From JANOAR01 sp031411235 (GTDB lineage: Bacteria; Verrucomicrobiota; Verrucomicrobiia; Verrucomicrobiales; Verrucomicrobiaceae): a DNA stretch of 63,313 bases. Position 1 is the stretch's first letter. Every line of letters starts with the position of its first letter. Of the stretch, positions 41,868 to 51,146 are shown piece by piece. Location: contig JANOAR010000171.1 of assembly GCA_031411235.1 (NCBI GenBank), positions 1-63,313 of the forward strand, read 5' to 3'. Below the pieces are notes generated by a model. It was not told where the DNA came from and searched no databases. It was given only the letters and a program-made list of their open reading frames with translations. The position numbers were made by a program, and so were the translations under genes.

Positions 41868-43493
41868 ATGCATCGACGCCAATTTCTCCGCACCACAGCA
41901 GCGGCAGCAGCCCTGTGCCCGGTCTTGCGCGCTGCCAATCCAGCGATCGGCAAGGCACCCTTCCGTCTGCTCTACAGCAACGACACCACGAACATCACGG
42001 GCTGCACCAGTCCATATCATCAGCCTCGCGAGCCGTTCCGTGCGGCCATGCTTGAGGCTTCGGTGGATGAGGTCGCGGGACTCGCGGACGCGCATCTGCT
42101 TCAGCCAGGTCTCGGCATGGTGCCGATGTGGCCGAGCAAGGTGCTGCCGCTCGCCGAGCACTACGCATGGATTCAGGAGCGCTATAAGCAGGGGCCGGAC
42201 TCGTTTGGCCGTCATGTGCTGGAGGGCGGCGATGTGGTGCGGGCGTTCGTCGAGCGCTGCCGCAAGACCGGGCAGGCGGCGTTCATCTCGTTTCGATTGA
42301 ATGACGCGCATCACAAGGAGTTCGTTGACCCGCAGCCAGGCGCGAAACCGGGTAGCAGCATCGGCATGAGCGTCACGCGCTTCTACGCGGAGCACCCGGA
42401 GTTTCGCATCAAGCTCGGCTCGCTGCGCGGCAATGACCTCGTGCAAAACTGGGCCGTGCCAGAGGTGCGCGCGCAGAAGTTCGCGCTGCTCCGCGAGCTG
42501 TGTGAGAACTACGATCTCGACGGCCTGGAACTCGACTTCCTGCGCTTCTACAGCTTTTTCCGCACCGAGGAAACGACGCGCGAGCAGCGCTGCGCCGTCA
42601 TCACCGGCTTCGTTCGCGAGGTGCGTGAACTGCTCGACCGCACTGCGCGGGCTGGCCGCCGCCGCTGGCTCTGCGCGCGTGTGCCGTGCTACCTACCCGC
42701 GCTCGATCTGCTCGGTCTCGACCTGCCTGCGCTCGTCGCCGTCGGGCTCGACATGGTGAATGCCTCCGCGAACTACTTCACCACGCAGCAGCATGATCTC
42801 GCAGCGATCCGCCAGCAGACGCAGGGCGCGACGCTTTACTTCGAGCTGTGCCACACGGTTTGGAAGGGAGAGAAACTCATGCCCGGCTATGACGTGTTTC
42901 CCTTTCGCCGCACCACGCGCGAGCATCTGCACACGTCCGCGCATCTGGCCTATGCGCGTGGTGCGGATGGCATCAGCCTGTTCAATTTCGCTTACTACCG
43001 CCAGCACGGTCAGGGCGAAGGACGCGGCAGCTTCGGCGAGCCGCCGTTTGATGCGCTTAGCGCCTTGCGTGAGCCACAGACCCTGGCGCAGCAGCTGCAG
43101 CACTGGTTCATCGCCCAGGGCTGGCGCGCGCCCGGCATGAAGCCACTCCCGCTCCCGCGCAAGATCAGTTTGGCGCAGCCTGCGCCATTCACACTCCAGC
43201 TCGCCGCGCCCGCAGGCGGATGGAAAACTGGCGGTCGCCTGCGCATCCAGGGCGAGCGCTCGTTCGGCGAAAGCGTGTGGCGTGCGCGGCTCAATGGCAC
43301 GGAACTCGCTGCGACCAACGACATCACTGAGCCCTACCCGAACCGCTACGAAGGACTGATGGGCAAGCCGGAGGAATTGCGCGCGTGGCTCGTGCCCGCG
43401 ACGGCACTGGTGGAGGGAGCGAACCGCGTGGAAGTGACTTTAGAAAAAGGCGACGAAGCCACCGTTATCTTCCTCGATCTGGCCGCTGCTTGA
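41868..43493 (+). CDS. Tat-exported protein, probable TIM-barrel glycoside-hydrolase-like enzyme
   Basis: This 541-residue protein has an N-terminus HRRQFLRTTAAAAALCPVLRA, a Tat leader. The central region has barrel-like strand/acid pairs: AAFISFRLNDAHH, YDLDGLELDFLRFYSFF (two acids after a strand, as in many glycosidases) and GADGISLFNFAYY. The C-terminal part (about 430-541) is a beta domain. It resembles DUF4015/GH-like proteins of PVC bacteria in layout, but the family could not be named. It is middle gene of a three-gene run ending in an iduronate-sulfatase-like gene. Codon use is more GC-rich than in the genes before it. Confidence 0.6.
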   Translation: MHRRQFLRTTAAAAALCPVLRAANPAIGKAPFRLLYSNDTTNITGCTSPYHQPREPFRAAMLEASVDEVAGLADAHLLQPGLGMVPMWPSKVLPLAEHYAWIQERYKQGPDSFGRHVLEGGDVVRAFVERCRKTGQAAFISFRLNDAHHKEFVDPQPGAKPGSSIGMSVTRFYAEHPEFRIKLGSLRGNDLVQNWAVPEVRAQKFALLRELCENYDLDGLELDFLRFYSFFRTEETTREQRCAVITGFVREVRELLDRTARAGRRRWLCARVPCYLPALDLLGLDLPALVAVGLDMVNASANYFTTQQHDLAAIRQQTQGATLYFELCHTVWKGEKLMPGYDVFPFRRTTREHLHTSAHLAYARGADGISLFNFAYYRQHGQGEGRGSFGEPPFDALSALREPQTLAQQLQHWFIAQGWRAPGMKPLPLPRKISLAQPAPFTLQLAAPAGGWKTGGRLRIQGERSFGESVWRARLNGTELAATNDITEPYPNRYEGLMGKPEELRAWLVPATALVEGANRVEVTLEKGDEATVIFLDLAAA

Positions 43494-43507
43494 GAAAGAA
43501 CTGACGC

Positions 43508-44992
43508 ATGAAAATTTTCACCCCCATCTGCTTACAACTGCTGCTCCCACTCGCGGGATGCGTTGCCCTTTCCCTCCACGCAGCGGAGCCAAAGCTCAAC
43601 GTGCTCTTCATCGGCGTGGACGACCTGCGGCCCGAACTCGGCTGCTACGGCGCGGCGCATATCCAGTCGCCGAACATTGACCGACTCGCCGCGCGTGGCC
43701 TGCTGTTCGAGCGCGCCTATTGCCAGCAGGCGGTCTGCAATCCCTCACGCGCCAGCCTGCTCAGCGGTTGCCGTCCCGACACCACGCGCGTGATGGCGAA
43801 CAACACCTTCCTGCGCCCGATGATGCCCGATGTGGTGACTCTGCCGCAGCAGTTTAAAAACCACGGCTGGCATTCCATGTCGCTTGGGAAAATTTTCCAC
43901 CACAGCGAGTCGGAGCCGGGAGACGACCCGCAGTCGTGGAGCGAGCCGTCGTGGTATCACGGCGTGCCGTATCGCTCGTGGTTCACAGCGGAATCCGACG
44001 CGCTGATCAAGCGGCTCAAGGCGCTGCCGGACAAGGAGCGCCCGAGGATCGTGCGCGGCCCGCCCTTTGAAGCAGCAGACCAACCAGACGATGTGTATCC
44101 CGACGGCCAGACGGCTGTGAAGGCCATCGAAACGCTGCGCGCGCTCAAGGCAGCAGAGAAGCCCTTTTTTCTCGCCGTAGGTTTTGTGAAACCGCATCTG
44201 CCATTCACCTGCCCGCAGAAGTATTGGGACGTGTATCCGGCGGACACGATCAAACTCCCCACCAACTACTCCCCGCCAAAAAACGTGCCCGAGCCAGCGC
44301 TGCACAATGGCTATGAACTGCGCACCTACGGCGGCATTCCCGCGACGGGAGGCATCAGCGATGACACCGCATTGAACCTCATCCGTGGCTATCGCGCGTG
44401 CATCACCTTCATGGACGTGCAGGTCGGCAGAGTGCTCGATGAACTCGACCATCTGGGTCTGCGCGAGAGCACCATCGTCGTGCTCTGGGGCGACCACGGC
44501 TATCACCTTGGCGAGAACGGCCTCTTCACGAAGATGACCAACTTTGAACTCGGCACCCACGCGCCGCTCATCGTCAGCATGCCGAAGCAAGTCACTGCCG
44601 GTAAGCGCACTCGTGCCCTGGTGGAGTTGGTGGATCTCTACCCGACACTCGCGGAACTCGCGGGCCTGCCACTGCCGCCGCATCTCGAAGGCACGAGCTT
44701 CGCGCCGCTGCTCACCGATCCCGCGCGCGCCTGGAAGCCCGCCGCGTTCAGCCAGTATCTCCGTCCTGGCAAAGACCGGTTCATGGGCCGTTCCATCCGC
44801 ACCGACCGCTGGCGTTACACGGAATGGATGAACGGCAAAAACGAAAGCGCCGGCATCGAGCTTTACGACGAGCAGACCGACCCGCAGGAGAACGTAAACC
44901 TCGCCCAAGAGCCAGCGAACCAAGCCATCGCCGCCGAACTGAAACAACGGCTCCACGACGGCTGGCAGACCGCGCAGCCACCCGCGCAGTGA
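43508..44992 (+). CDS. iduronate-2-sulfatase-like type I sulfatase
   Basis: This 494-residue protein has a signal peptide (about 1-25). Metal aspartates lie in NVLFIGVDDLRPELGCYG. The signature QAVCNPSRASLLSGCRPDTTRV has C77-x-P-S-R81, so Cys77 should become formylglycine. PHLPFTCPQKYWDVYP and WGDHGYHLGENGLFTKMTNFE are hallmarks of the iduronate-2-sulfatase branch. It likely removes 2-O-sulfate from uronic acids in glycosaminoglycan-like or algal polysaccharides; the exact substrate is not fixed. It is the last gene of the plus-strand run and is followed by two small hairpins. Confidence 0.9.
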   Translation: MKIFTPICLQLLLPLAGCVALSLHAAEPKLNVLFIGVDDLRPELGCYGAAHIQSPNIDRLAARGLLFERAYCQQAVCNPSRASLLSGCRPDTTRVMANNTFLRPMMPDVVTLPQQFKNHGWHSMSLGKIFHHSESEPGDDPQSWSEPSWYHGVPYRSWFTAESDALIKRLKALPDKERPRIVRGPPFEAADQPDDVYPDGQTAVKAIETLRALKAAEKPFFLAVGFVKPHLPFTCPQKYWDVYPADTIKLPTNYSPPKNVPEPALHNGYELRTYGGIPATGGISDDTALNLIRGYRACITFMDVQVGRVLDELDHLGLRESTIVVLWGDHGYHLGENGLFTKMTNFELGTHAPLIVSMPKQVTAGKRTRALVELVDLYPTLAELAGLPLPPHLEGTSFAPLLTDPARAWKPAAFSQYLRPGKDRFMGRSIRTDRWRYTEWMNGKNESAGIELYDEQTDPQENVNLAQEPANQAIAAELKQRLHDGWQTAQPPAQ

Positions 44993-45018
44993 TTTCACCG
45001 CTGGCGGGTCTGCCGTAG

Positions 45019-45073
45019 CTTCGGTTGGCAACCGAAGTTCCCCGTTCCCAAACCACTTCGATTACCAATCGAA
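45019..45073. terminator. two small hairpins between convergent genes
   Basis: CTTCGGTTG/CAACCGAAG (45019-45037, one-base turn) and TTCGATT/AATCGAA (45057-45063 with 45067-45073) lie between the plus-strand sulfatase and the leftward XRE pseudogene. They may end both transcripts. There is no clear T run, so a REP-like origin is also possible. Confidence 0.45.
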
Positions 45074-45134
45074 CCGACCGGAGGGAGATAGACAGACGAA
45101 GGCTGCCCACAGGGTGGAGCGCAGCGACATCAAC

Positions 45135-45392
45135 CTACTCATCCTCCATGCCGCTGAAGAAGTCGGTGATCGTCTTCTCCACACCCCAGGCCAGCCGGGC
45201 CAGCACATGCACACCGGGGATGGTTTCACCGCCTTCGATGCGGCTGATTATATCTCGCGACACGCCGCACTTCTGCCACAGGGCCTACATGCTCAGGCAG
45301 GAGGCCTCGCGCAACTCCTGTAGCCGCCTCGGCAGCCGTTTGCGGATGCGCTCGGCGTAGTCGTGGGCGTCGTGGTTGTTGGCCGAGGGCAT
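45135..45392 (-). pseudogene. XRE-family HTH regulator interrupted by an in-frame amber codon
   Basis: From ATG 45392 the minus strand reads MPSANNHDAHDYAERIRKRL, then RLQELREASCLSM, then TAG at 45285-45287. The same frame continues without shift as ALWQKCGVSRDIISRIEGGE, then TIPGVHVLARLAWGVEKTI and TDFFSGMEDE to a stop. The joined product is an 85-codon XRE helix-turn-helix protein; the stop sits where a Tyr or similar residue (SMxALWQKCGVS) belongs. A single base change would explain it. The downstream part has no nearby start before its recognition helix, so the gene is probably dead. Confidence 0.8.
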
Positions 45393-45434
45393 CGCAAATC
45401 AGCTCCACATAAATGGGTATAAAGATCATAACGC

Positions 45435-47831
45435 TTACTTTTTTGGCAGTGCCGCTTCGATAGCTGCGGCGACCTTCTGGGCGAGGTAGTGATAGCCCTC
45501 GGGCGAGTAGTGGACGTTCGAGGGAAGTTGCGAGTCCGGCTTTGCGGCGGCGTGCGAGTTCAGATCATCGGTCGGAATGCCGGCGGCCTTCATCACGCGG
45601 GCGGCGGCTTGGTTGTATTGCCCGACGCGGCCTTCGGGATCGGTGGGATGCGGGGTGGTGGTGCGCCAGATGAGCTTCGCGCCTGTCGCCTGCATGATTT
45701 TGACGAGTTCGGCGAGGTTCTTCTCATAGTCGGCCAGAGGCACCTGGGCTTGCGGGTCGGCGGCTTTCGCGGGGCTTCCCTTGGCTGTGGCAGTCCGCAT
45801 GTATTTCAGATCATGCAGCCCCCAGTTGAAATGAATGACGTCCCAGTGGGAATCGCCCAGCCATTTCTTGATGTTAGTCAGACCATTCGTCGTGGGGCCG
45901 CCATTGACGGGGATGCGATGCACGTTGGCCTTGCCTTTGAGCATCTCGCGCACGTCGAGCGTGTAGCCGATGGAGATCGAATCGCCGATGATGAGCACGC
46001 GTGGCAGACCGGGAACATCATTGATGCTGGCCATGGCCGGGTTTGGGGCGCGTTGCGCTGAAGCGCCGGCGGTGTCGGCTTTGCGTTCGACACGGACATA
46101 GTAGGCACCACGCGAGGTGTTGGACTTTTCGTCCAGCAGCCAGGTTTGCAGCTCTGCGGGACCAGCTTTGAGTTTGACCTGGAAGACGATTTCTTGCGCG
46201 TCTGGTGGAATCGGCTGCGTCTGATCAAAGTCGCCGATTTTCAGCCGAGCTTGAGTGGCTGCGATGGCCGCACCTGGGAGTGCGCCGGGGCTTTTGGGCA
46301 GTGCCTCCGTGATGGGGTGCTTCACTTCCTCGGGCCAGCGGCGCAGGGCCACTTCATACATTCCTTCGCGTTCGACACGCACCATCCAGGAACCATTCGC
46401 CTCGACGCCGTTTCGGATCGCGGGTTGATTCCAAGGTGCCGCGCCGTGCCAGTCAAACGCAGTGAGCCGAGCGGGATTCTCTGCATCGTGGCCGAGGACG
46501 ATACGGGCGAAGTCTTTAGCATTAGGAAACACCTCCGCCCATTGTTTGTCATGGGCCGCCTGTAGCCGTTGAACGATGTCCGGGTGCTCTGCGGCGATGT
46601 CCTTCGTTTGTCCTGAGTCGGCTCGCACGTCGAACAACATCGTGCCTCCGACGAGTCTCCAGTGTTCAGACATGACCACGCCCGCTCTCTCGTTGGCTTT
46701 GTCTCTGGCTCGTGGAATGCGGATCAGCAGGCTGCGTTCGGGTGTGGTTTTCGCTTCGCCACGCAGCACGGGCGCGAGGCTGATGCCGTCGAACTTCGCT
46801 GCCTCGGGCCGCTTCAGTCCGCACAGCTCAATGAAGGTCGGCAGCAGGTCGATGTGCGCCGCCAGTGACCCGATGTCTCGCCCGCCGGTCAGTCCGCCAG
46901 CCGGCCAGCGGATGAAAAAGGGCACGCGATGCCCGCCCTCGTAGTAACTGCCTTTCTTGCCCCGCATTCCGCTGTTGTAACCCTGGGTCACGTTCTCCTG
47001 TTCGTCGGTTTTCACGCCCGAGCCTGTGCCGTTGTCGGTCATGAAGATGAGGATCGTGTCGTCCTCCAGACCCAGCGCACGGAGCTTGTCCATCAGCCGC
47101 CCCATGTTGGCGTCGAGATTGGCGATCATGCCGTAAAACTTCGCGCTCACCACGGAGGTGTTCTCGCGATACGGCGCGGCGTCGCTTTCGGGCACAAAGA
47201 GCGGGCCGTGGGGCGCATTCGAGGCCAGATACAAAAAGAACGGACGCTCGCGATGGGTCGTGATGAACTTCATCGCCTCGTCGAACCACACGTCCGTGCA
47301 GTAGCCGGTGTGTTTCTCCGGGCGACCGTTGCGGAAGTAGGTGTCATCGAAGTAATCGTTGCCCCAGTAGTCGGGCGTCTGGCCCACTCCGCCGCCGCCA
47401 TGGCGGAGGACTTCCTGGAAGCCGCGATCCTCCGGGCGGAACGGATAGTTATCGCCGAGATGCCATTTGCCAAAGAGTGCTGTGTGGTAGCCGTTGCCCG
47501 CAAACGCATCGGCCATCGTGGGCACGCCCTCGCGCAGCATGGAGAGTCCAAAGGCCGTGCTCCACGCGCCCACGCGCACCGGATTGTTGCCCGTCATGAG
47601 CGCCGCCCACGTCGGTGTGCAGTTCGGCGAGACGTGGAAGTCGGTGAAGCGCACACTCTCACCATGCAGTTTGTCGAGGTTCGGAGTCTTGATATGTGCA
47701 TTGCCATGACAGCCCAGTTCGCCGTGGCCCTGATCATCGGTGAGCACGAAGATGACATTCGGTGGCTTGGGGGCGGCGAATGCGGGCAGCCCAAGCAACA
47801 GGGCGGTGATGAGTGAAACAAGGGATTTCAT
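45435..47831 (-). CDS. sulfatase fused to an SGNH/GDSL hydrolase
   Basis: This 798-residue secreted protein has a signal peptide (about 1-20). A sulfatase domain (about 23-460) follows with NVIFVLTDDQGHGELGCHGN and GKWHLGDNYPFRPEDRG. The maturation signature reads C71-T-P-T-W75 instead of CxPxR. A beta-rich linker (about 470-600) joins an SGNH domain (about 610-798) with IIGDSISIGYT (Ser near 618), VNGGPTTNG, HFNWGLHDLK and a C-terminal SNVHYSPEGYHYL carrying the likely catalytic His. The chain could remove sulfate and acyl groups from one glycan, if the Trp variant is active. Its start overlaps the DUF1080 stop by 4 bases. Confidence 0.9.
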   Translation of the reverse strand: MKSLVSLITALLLGLPAFAAPKPPNVIFVLTDDQGHGELGCHGNAHIKTPNLDKLHGESVRFTDFHVSPNCTPTWAALMTGNNPVRVGAWSTAFGLSMLREGVPTMADAFAGNGYHTALFGKWHLGDNYPFRPEDRGFQEVLRHGGGGVGQTPDYWGNDYFDDTYFRNGRPEKHTGYCTDVWFDEAMKFITTHRERPFFLYLASNAPHGPLFVPESDAAPYRENTSVVSAKFYGMIANLDANMGRLMDKLRALGLEDDTILIFMTDNGTGSGVKTDEQENVTQGYNSGMRGKKGSYYEGGHRVPFFIRWPAGGLTGGRDIGSLAAHIDLLPTFIELCGLKRPEAAKFDGISLAPVLRGEAKTTPERSLLIRIPRARDKANERAGVVMSEHWRLVGGTMLFDVRADSGQTKDIAAEHPDIVQRLQAAHDKQWAEVFPNAKDFARIVLGHDAENPARLTAFDWHGAAPWNQPAIRNGVEANGSWMVRVEREGMYEVALRRWPEEVKHPITEALPKSPGALPGAAIAATQARLKIGDFDQTQPIPPDAQEIVFQVKLKAGPAELQTWLLDEKSNTSRGAYYVRVERKADTAGASAQRAPNPAMASINDVPGLPRVLIIGDSISIGYTLDVREMLKGKANVHRIPVNGGPTTNGLTNIKKWLGDSHWDVIHFNWGLHDLKYMRTATAKGSPAKAADPQAQVPLADYEKNLAELVKIMQATGAKLIWRTTTPHPTDPEGRVGQYNQAAARVMKAAGIPTDDLNSHAAAKPDSQLPSNVHYSPEGYHYLAQKVAAAIEAALPKK

Positions 47832-48691
47832 GGCTTCGAGCTTTTCAGTCCAGCCTGGGTCGCAAGGTCATCTGGAAACGCCGAGATCGGCGAGAGCCGC
47901 ACGTTCCGGTAAAAGCACTCTGCGCCTTCGCATTGAATCTGAATCTGGCCGGCAGTGAGAGGCTGGTTGTTTTTGTCGAGCGCCTGGGTGAGCGCGAAGA
48001 CGACGACGCCGTTCACGAGGTGGATGGCGGCGTCGCCGAGCACATAGACTTCGAGTTTGTTCCACTCGCCCAGTGGTTTGTCCGGTTCAGCGCTGGCTTC
48101 GATGCGACTTGGGGTGGCGACGAGCGGTGCGGTGGGGTCAAAGATGGCGTTCTTTTCACCCTGGCGAAAGCAAGCGTGGCCGCGGCCACCTGCGATCCGA
48201 TAGAAGTCGCCGAGGTCGCCCTCCTGCACCTGGTATTCGAGGCTGCTTTTCCAGACGTTCCAGAAGGCCCCGTGTTCACCGTGGCAGTGGTAAAGAATGC
48301 CGCTGTCACGAATCTTTTTCAAACGTGGCTCCCACCGCTTCTCACCCCACTTGAAGTCGGCACTGAAGTGGTAGTCGGAGTAGTCGGCCTTGGTGGTGAG
48401 ACCGCCATAGATTTCACCGCTGATGCGTAGCACCGTGGTGCCGTCCTCGGTGAAAGTGGTGAAGACTTTTTTGGGGTCGTTGTTCAGGCCGAGAGGGGTG
48501 CCGGTTTTGATGTCTTTAGACTGTGGTGTGCCTTCGGGCAGTCCCGTGACAGTGGAATGCGGCACGCCCATGAAGACCTCCCATTTAGACAAGGAGGGAT
48601 CGAGGAGGTCGATGGCTTTGTCTTCGGCGACTGCCGTCGGAGAAAGCATCAGCATGGGCAAAGCGGCAATGGTGAGGCAGGTGTGTTTCAT
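47828..48691 (-). CDS. DUF1080 (3-keto-disaccharide hydrolase-like) secreted protein
   Basis: This protein of about 287 residues starts at ATG 48691 (MKHTCLTIAALPMLML) with a signal peptide. It has the concanavalin-like DUF1080 fold with YSDYHFSADFKWGEKRW, DSGILYHCHGEHGAFWNVWKSSLEYQVQEGDLGDFY and IQIQCEGAECFYRNVRLSPI. Some members cleave 3-keto-disaccharides; others probably bind sugars. The catalytic acids cannot be confirmed by eye. The 4-base overlap with the sulfatase-SGNH gene makes the two a translational unit. Confidence 0.85.
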   Translation of the reverse strand: MKHTCLTIAALPMLMLSPTAVAEDKAIDLLDPSLSKWEVFMGVPHSTVTGLPEGTPQSKDIKTGTPLGLNNDPKKVFTTFTEDGTTVLRISGEIYGGLTTKADYSDYHFSADFKWGEKRWEPRLKKIRDSGILYHCHGEHGAFWNVWKSSLEYQVQEGDLGDFYRIAGGRGHACFRQGEKNAIFDPTAPLVATPSRIEASAEPDKPLGEWNKLEVYVLGDAAIHLVNGVVVFALTQALDKNNQPLTAGQIQIQCEGAECFYRNVRLSPISAFPDDLATQAGLKSSKP

Positions 48692-48761
48692 GGTTGGTAA
48701 AAAATGCATGGCGGTCTGGAAGGATGAAGGTGAAGCGTGAAAAAAGTGCGGCACATAGTTT

Positions 48762-50078
48762 CTATTTGCTCACGAGCTGCCAAAACCACTCGCGCAACTG
48801 CTGCGTGGAGGGGCGGTCGTCGAGGAACATGGCAGTGGAGTGAAAGTGCAGGCCCGATTGCGCCCAGGTGACCTTGGTTTTCATTGCATCCATCACCGGC
48901 TGAAATTTATCCTGCGGGTTGTCGGTCTGGAAGACGGCCTGGCCTTTGAAGCGGGCGGCGCGTTCGATGGCTCCGGCCATGGTCGCGCCATTCCAGTTCG
49001 CACCATCCGAGTGCTGGCAGGCATGGAAACCTTTCCACAGGGCGGCGATTTTCTCGTTCCGCAAACCGATGTAACCGCAGGCGATGGCACCACGCGAAAA
49101 GCCGGTCAGCACGATGTTTTCGCGGTCGCCGCCGAACTTGGCGCAAACTTCCGCCACCATGCGCAAGACGTACTCTGCGGTGTCGTCAGCATTGCCCCAG
49201 GCATTCTCGGCGATTTTTCCAGTCGCACGATCCACAAAGGGCATGCCGAGACAGATCGCGCCTTTGCCTTTCGTGATGCCATAACCGATGACGCATTGAT
49301 CCGGCAGTCCCGGCGAGTAGCAGACGGTCGCAAACATGATGTTGCCGGGGTATTCGACGATGACGGGATACTTCCTCCCGCGCTGCCAATCCTCGGGAAG
49401 ATTCAGCACACTGTAGATGCCGCTCTTTTCATCGCCGGGAAGCCTGTGGCGGACTCGTTTTCCGGGCGCTGGCGCGGCGTCCTCGACGGCGGGCACGTCG
49501 ATGCGGCCAGTCGGGCGTTTCCATTCCGGCGCATCGCCTTGGGCCGTCAAATGGCGGACTTCGATGGAGACCGCTTTGGTGATGATGGGGCTGAGATGCT
49601 CTTTCCCTCGGATCGTGACAGGCTCGGCCAGCATGACCTGCACCTGCTTCACATCGCCGGGATTGAGCTTTGGCGTGCCATCAGGATAGGTCGCGCGCAG
49701 CTTGCATGAAAAGGTGCGTGTCTCCTGTGAGGCAAGCACGGAGGAGTCCACCACGGCGCTCCAGCCATGATCACCCACCACCCAAAACATCACGCCGACC
49801 GGCACATCGCTGGTGTTTGTGATCTCGGCCTCGATCGTTGCACGCCGGGACAAGTCCCAGCCGCCTTTCGGTGGTGGAATGACCGTCCAGGCGTGACGCT
49901 CGGCCTTGCTGGTGGAGAGCGTGAGCACCCCCGCTTTCCATTCGGCCCGAAGATCGCGTAACTCACCAAGATCGGCGGTGCTGCGGAGATGCTGGGTGAG
50001 TGAGTGGGTTGTCTCCGCGTGCAGCGCAGCCTGCGGTGCGAGCAACAGGGCAGAGACAAGCATGAAGATGGATTTCAT
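48762..50078 (-). CDS. secreted alpha/beta hydrolase (esterase-like) with N-terminal beta domain
   Basis: This protein of about 438 residues starts at ATG 50078 (MKSIFMLVSALLLAPQAALHA). An N-terminal beta-sandwich (about 30-185) is carbohydrate-binding-like. The alpha/beta-hydrolase domain (about 200-435) has the nucleophile elbow VLTGFSRGAIACG (G-x-S-x-G) and a late HFHSTAMFLDD that may carry the histidine. It is probably an esterase acting on a glycan or plant-type ester. It lies in the leftward run with DUF1080, sulfatase and DUF1552 genes, with a 70-base gap to the DUF1080 gene. Confidence 0.75.
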   Translation of the reverse strand: MKSIFMLVSALLLAPQAALHAETTHSLTQHLRSTADLGELRDLRAEWKAGVLTLSTSKAERHAWTVIPPPKGGWDLSRRATIEAEITNTSDVPVGVMFWVVGDHGWSAVVDSSVLASQETRTFSCKLRATYPDGTPKLNPGDVKQVQVMLAEPVTIRGKEHLSPIITKAVSIEVRHLTAQGDAPEWKRPTGRIDVPAVEDAAPAPGKRVRHRLPGDEKSGIYSVLNLPEDWQRGRKYPVIVEYPGNIMFATVCYSPGLPDQCVIGYGITKGKGAICLGMPFVDRATGKIAENAWGNADDTAEYVLRMVAEVCAKFGGDRENIVLTGFSRGAIACGYIGLRNEKIAALWKGFHACQHSDGANWNGATMAGAIERAARFKGQAVFQTDNPQDKFQPVMDAMKTKVTWAQSGLHFHSTAMFLDDRPSTQQLREWFWQLVSK

Positions 50079-50225
50079 GATGATGGGGAGGAGAAGACGC
50101 GCCGCTCGCGTGAGGATGAGCAAACCGGTTGCGAAACCCTGCTCAAGGCCATTCTGCTGTCACCATTTTTCTGTGTTTTCGAGTCGTCTGGAGAAGACAA
50201 GAGAATGGGAATAGGAGCAGGCGGG

Positions 50226-51077
50226 TTACTTCACAATGCTCTGCGTCTTGAGGAACTCGATGGAGCGCTTCATCGTCACATCATAGTCAGCGTCGCCATT
50301 CGCCTTCCGAAAGAACGAGCCGTTGAAAAAGCCATGGTCTTTGCCTTCGAAGGGCACGAGCACACACGCATTGCCAGCTTCCTTCATCAACTTGGTGAAA
50401 CGCCCAGCATTCTCGAAAGGAACCGTTTTGTCGGCGGTGCCGTGGAAGATGATCGTTGGCACGATGCCTTTGCGCACATGGTGACAGGGCGAGAGATCGG
50501 TCTGCTGCTCGGGTTGGAACTTCTTCGCGCCATAGCCCTTGTCCGTGGTGTCGAGCACCGGATTGAAAAGGATCATCGCATTGGGCATGGAGCTGATGGT
50601 GGTCTTCTCGCCGGCTTCTTCATGGCCTTCGATCACGCCCGTGCAAGCCGCCACATGGCCTCCTGCCGAACCTCCCGCAGCCACGATGCGATCCGGATCG
50701 ACGCCCAATTCCGCCGCGTGCTCGCGAACCCAGCGAATCGCCGATTTGCCATCCTTCACGCACTCGAAGGGTGTCGTTTTGTTCCGATTGATGAGCCGGT
50801 AATCGGCAGAGAACGCCACTAGGCCCTGATCCGACATGGCTCTGGCCTGCTGATAGAACTGCCTTGTGCTGCCACCGATCCAGCCTCCGCCGAAGAAGAA
50901 CACGATGGCAGGCCGATGATCCGTGGCTTTGAACCCGGCAGGCTCAAAGACATCCATCTTTAGCTCAGTGCCATTCACCGCCTTATAGATCGCTGAGCGA
51001 CTTGGCGTGATGTCGGCGGCGTGGGATGCCCCAAGAGCCGCAAAGCCCATGAGGATGGATGTGACGATGTGCTTCAT
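50226..51077 (-). CDS. secreted alpha/beta hydrolase, acetyl-esterase (HSL-like) type
   Basis: This protein of about 283 residues has a signal peptide (MKHIVTSILMGFAALGASHA). VFFFGGGWIGGS is an HGGG-type oxyanion loop with Phe in place of His. IVAAGGSAGGHVAACTG has the nucleophile Ser, and KDHGFFNG the likely catalytic His near the C-terminus. Family members remove acetyl or other short acyl groups from sugars. Start ATG 51077 was chosen because it begins the signal peptide; an in-frame start at 51113 would add 12 residues. It follows DUF1552 gene B by 69 bases. Confidence 0.82.
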   Translation of the reverse strand: MKHIVTSILMGFAALGASHAADITPSRSAIYKAVNGTELKMDVFEPAGFKATDHRPAIVFFFGGGWIGGSTRQFYQQARAMSDQGLVAFSADYRLINRNKTTPFECVKDGKSAIRWVREHAAELGVDPDRIVAAGGSAGGHVAACTGVIEGHEEAGEKTTISSMPNAMILFNPVLDTTDKGYGAKKFQPEQQTDLSPCHHVRKGIVPTIIFHGTADKTVPFENAGRFTKLMKEAGNACVLVPFEGKDHGFFNGSFFRKANGDADYDVTMKRSIEFLKTQSIVK

Positions 51078-51146
51078 GGGTTGGTGGATTTGATTTTGAG
51101 CGACGGTCTTCATTTGGTTGGAATCGGGATGACGGCTTTCCGGCGC

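Noticed and set aside
40677..42446. 589-codon minus-strand frame
   Set aside because: It overlaps two plus-strand secreted genes with clear signal and Tat leaders; the composition is Arg/Ala-rich, as for antisense frames.
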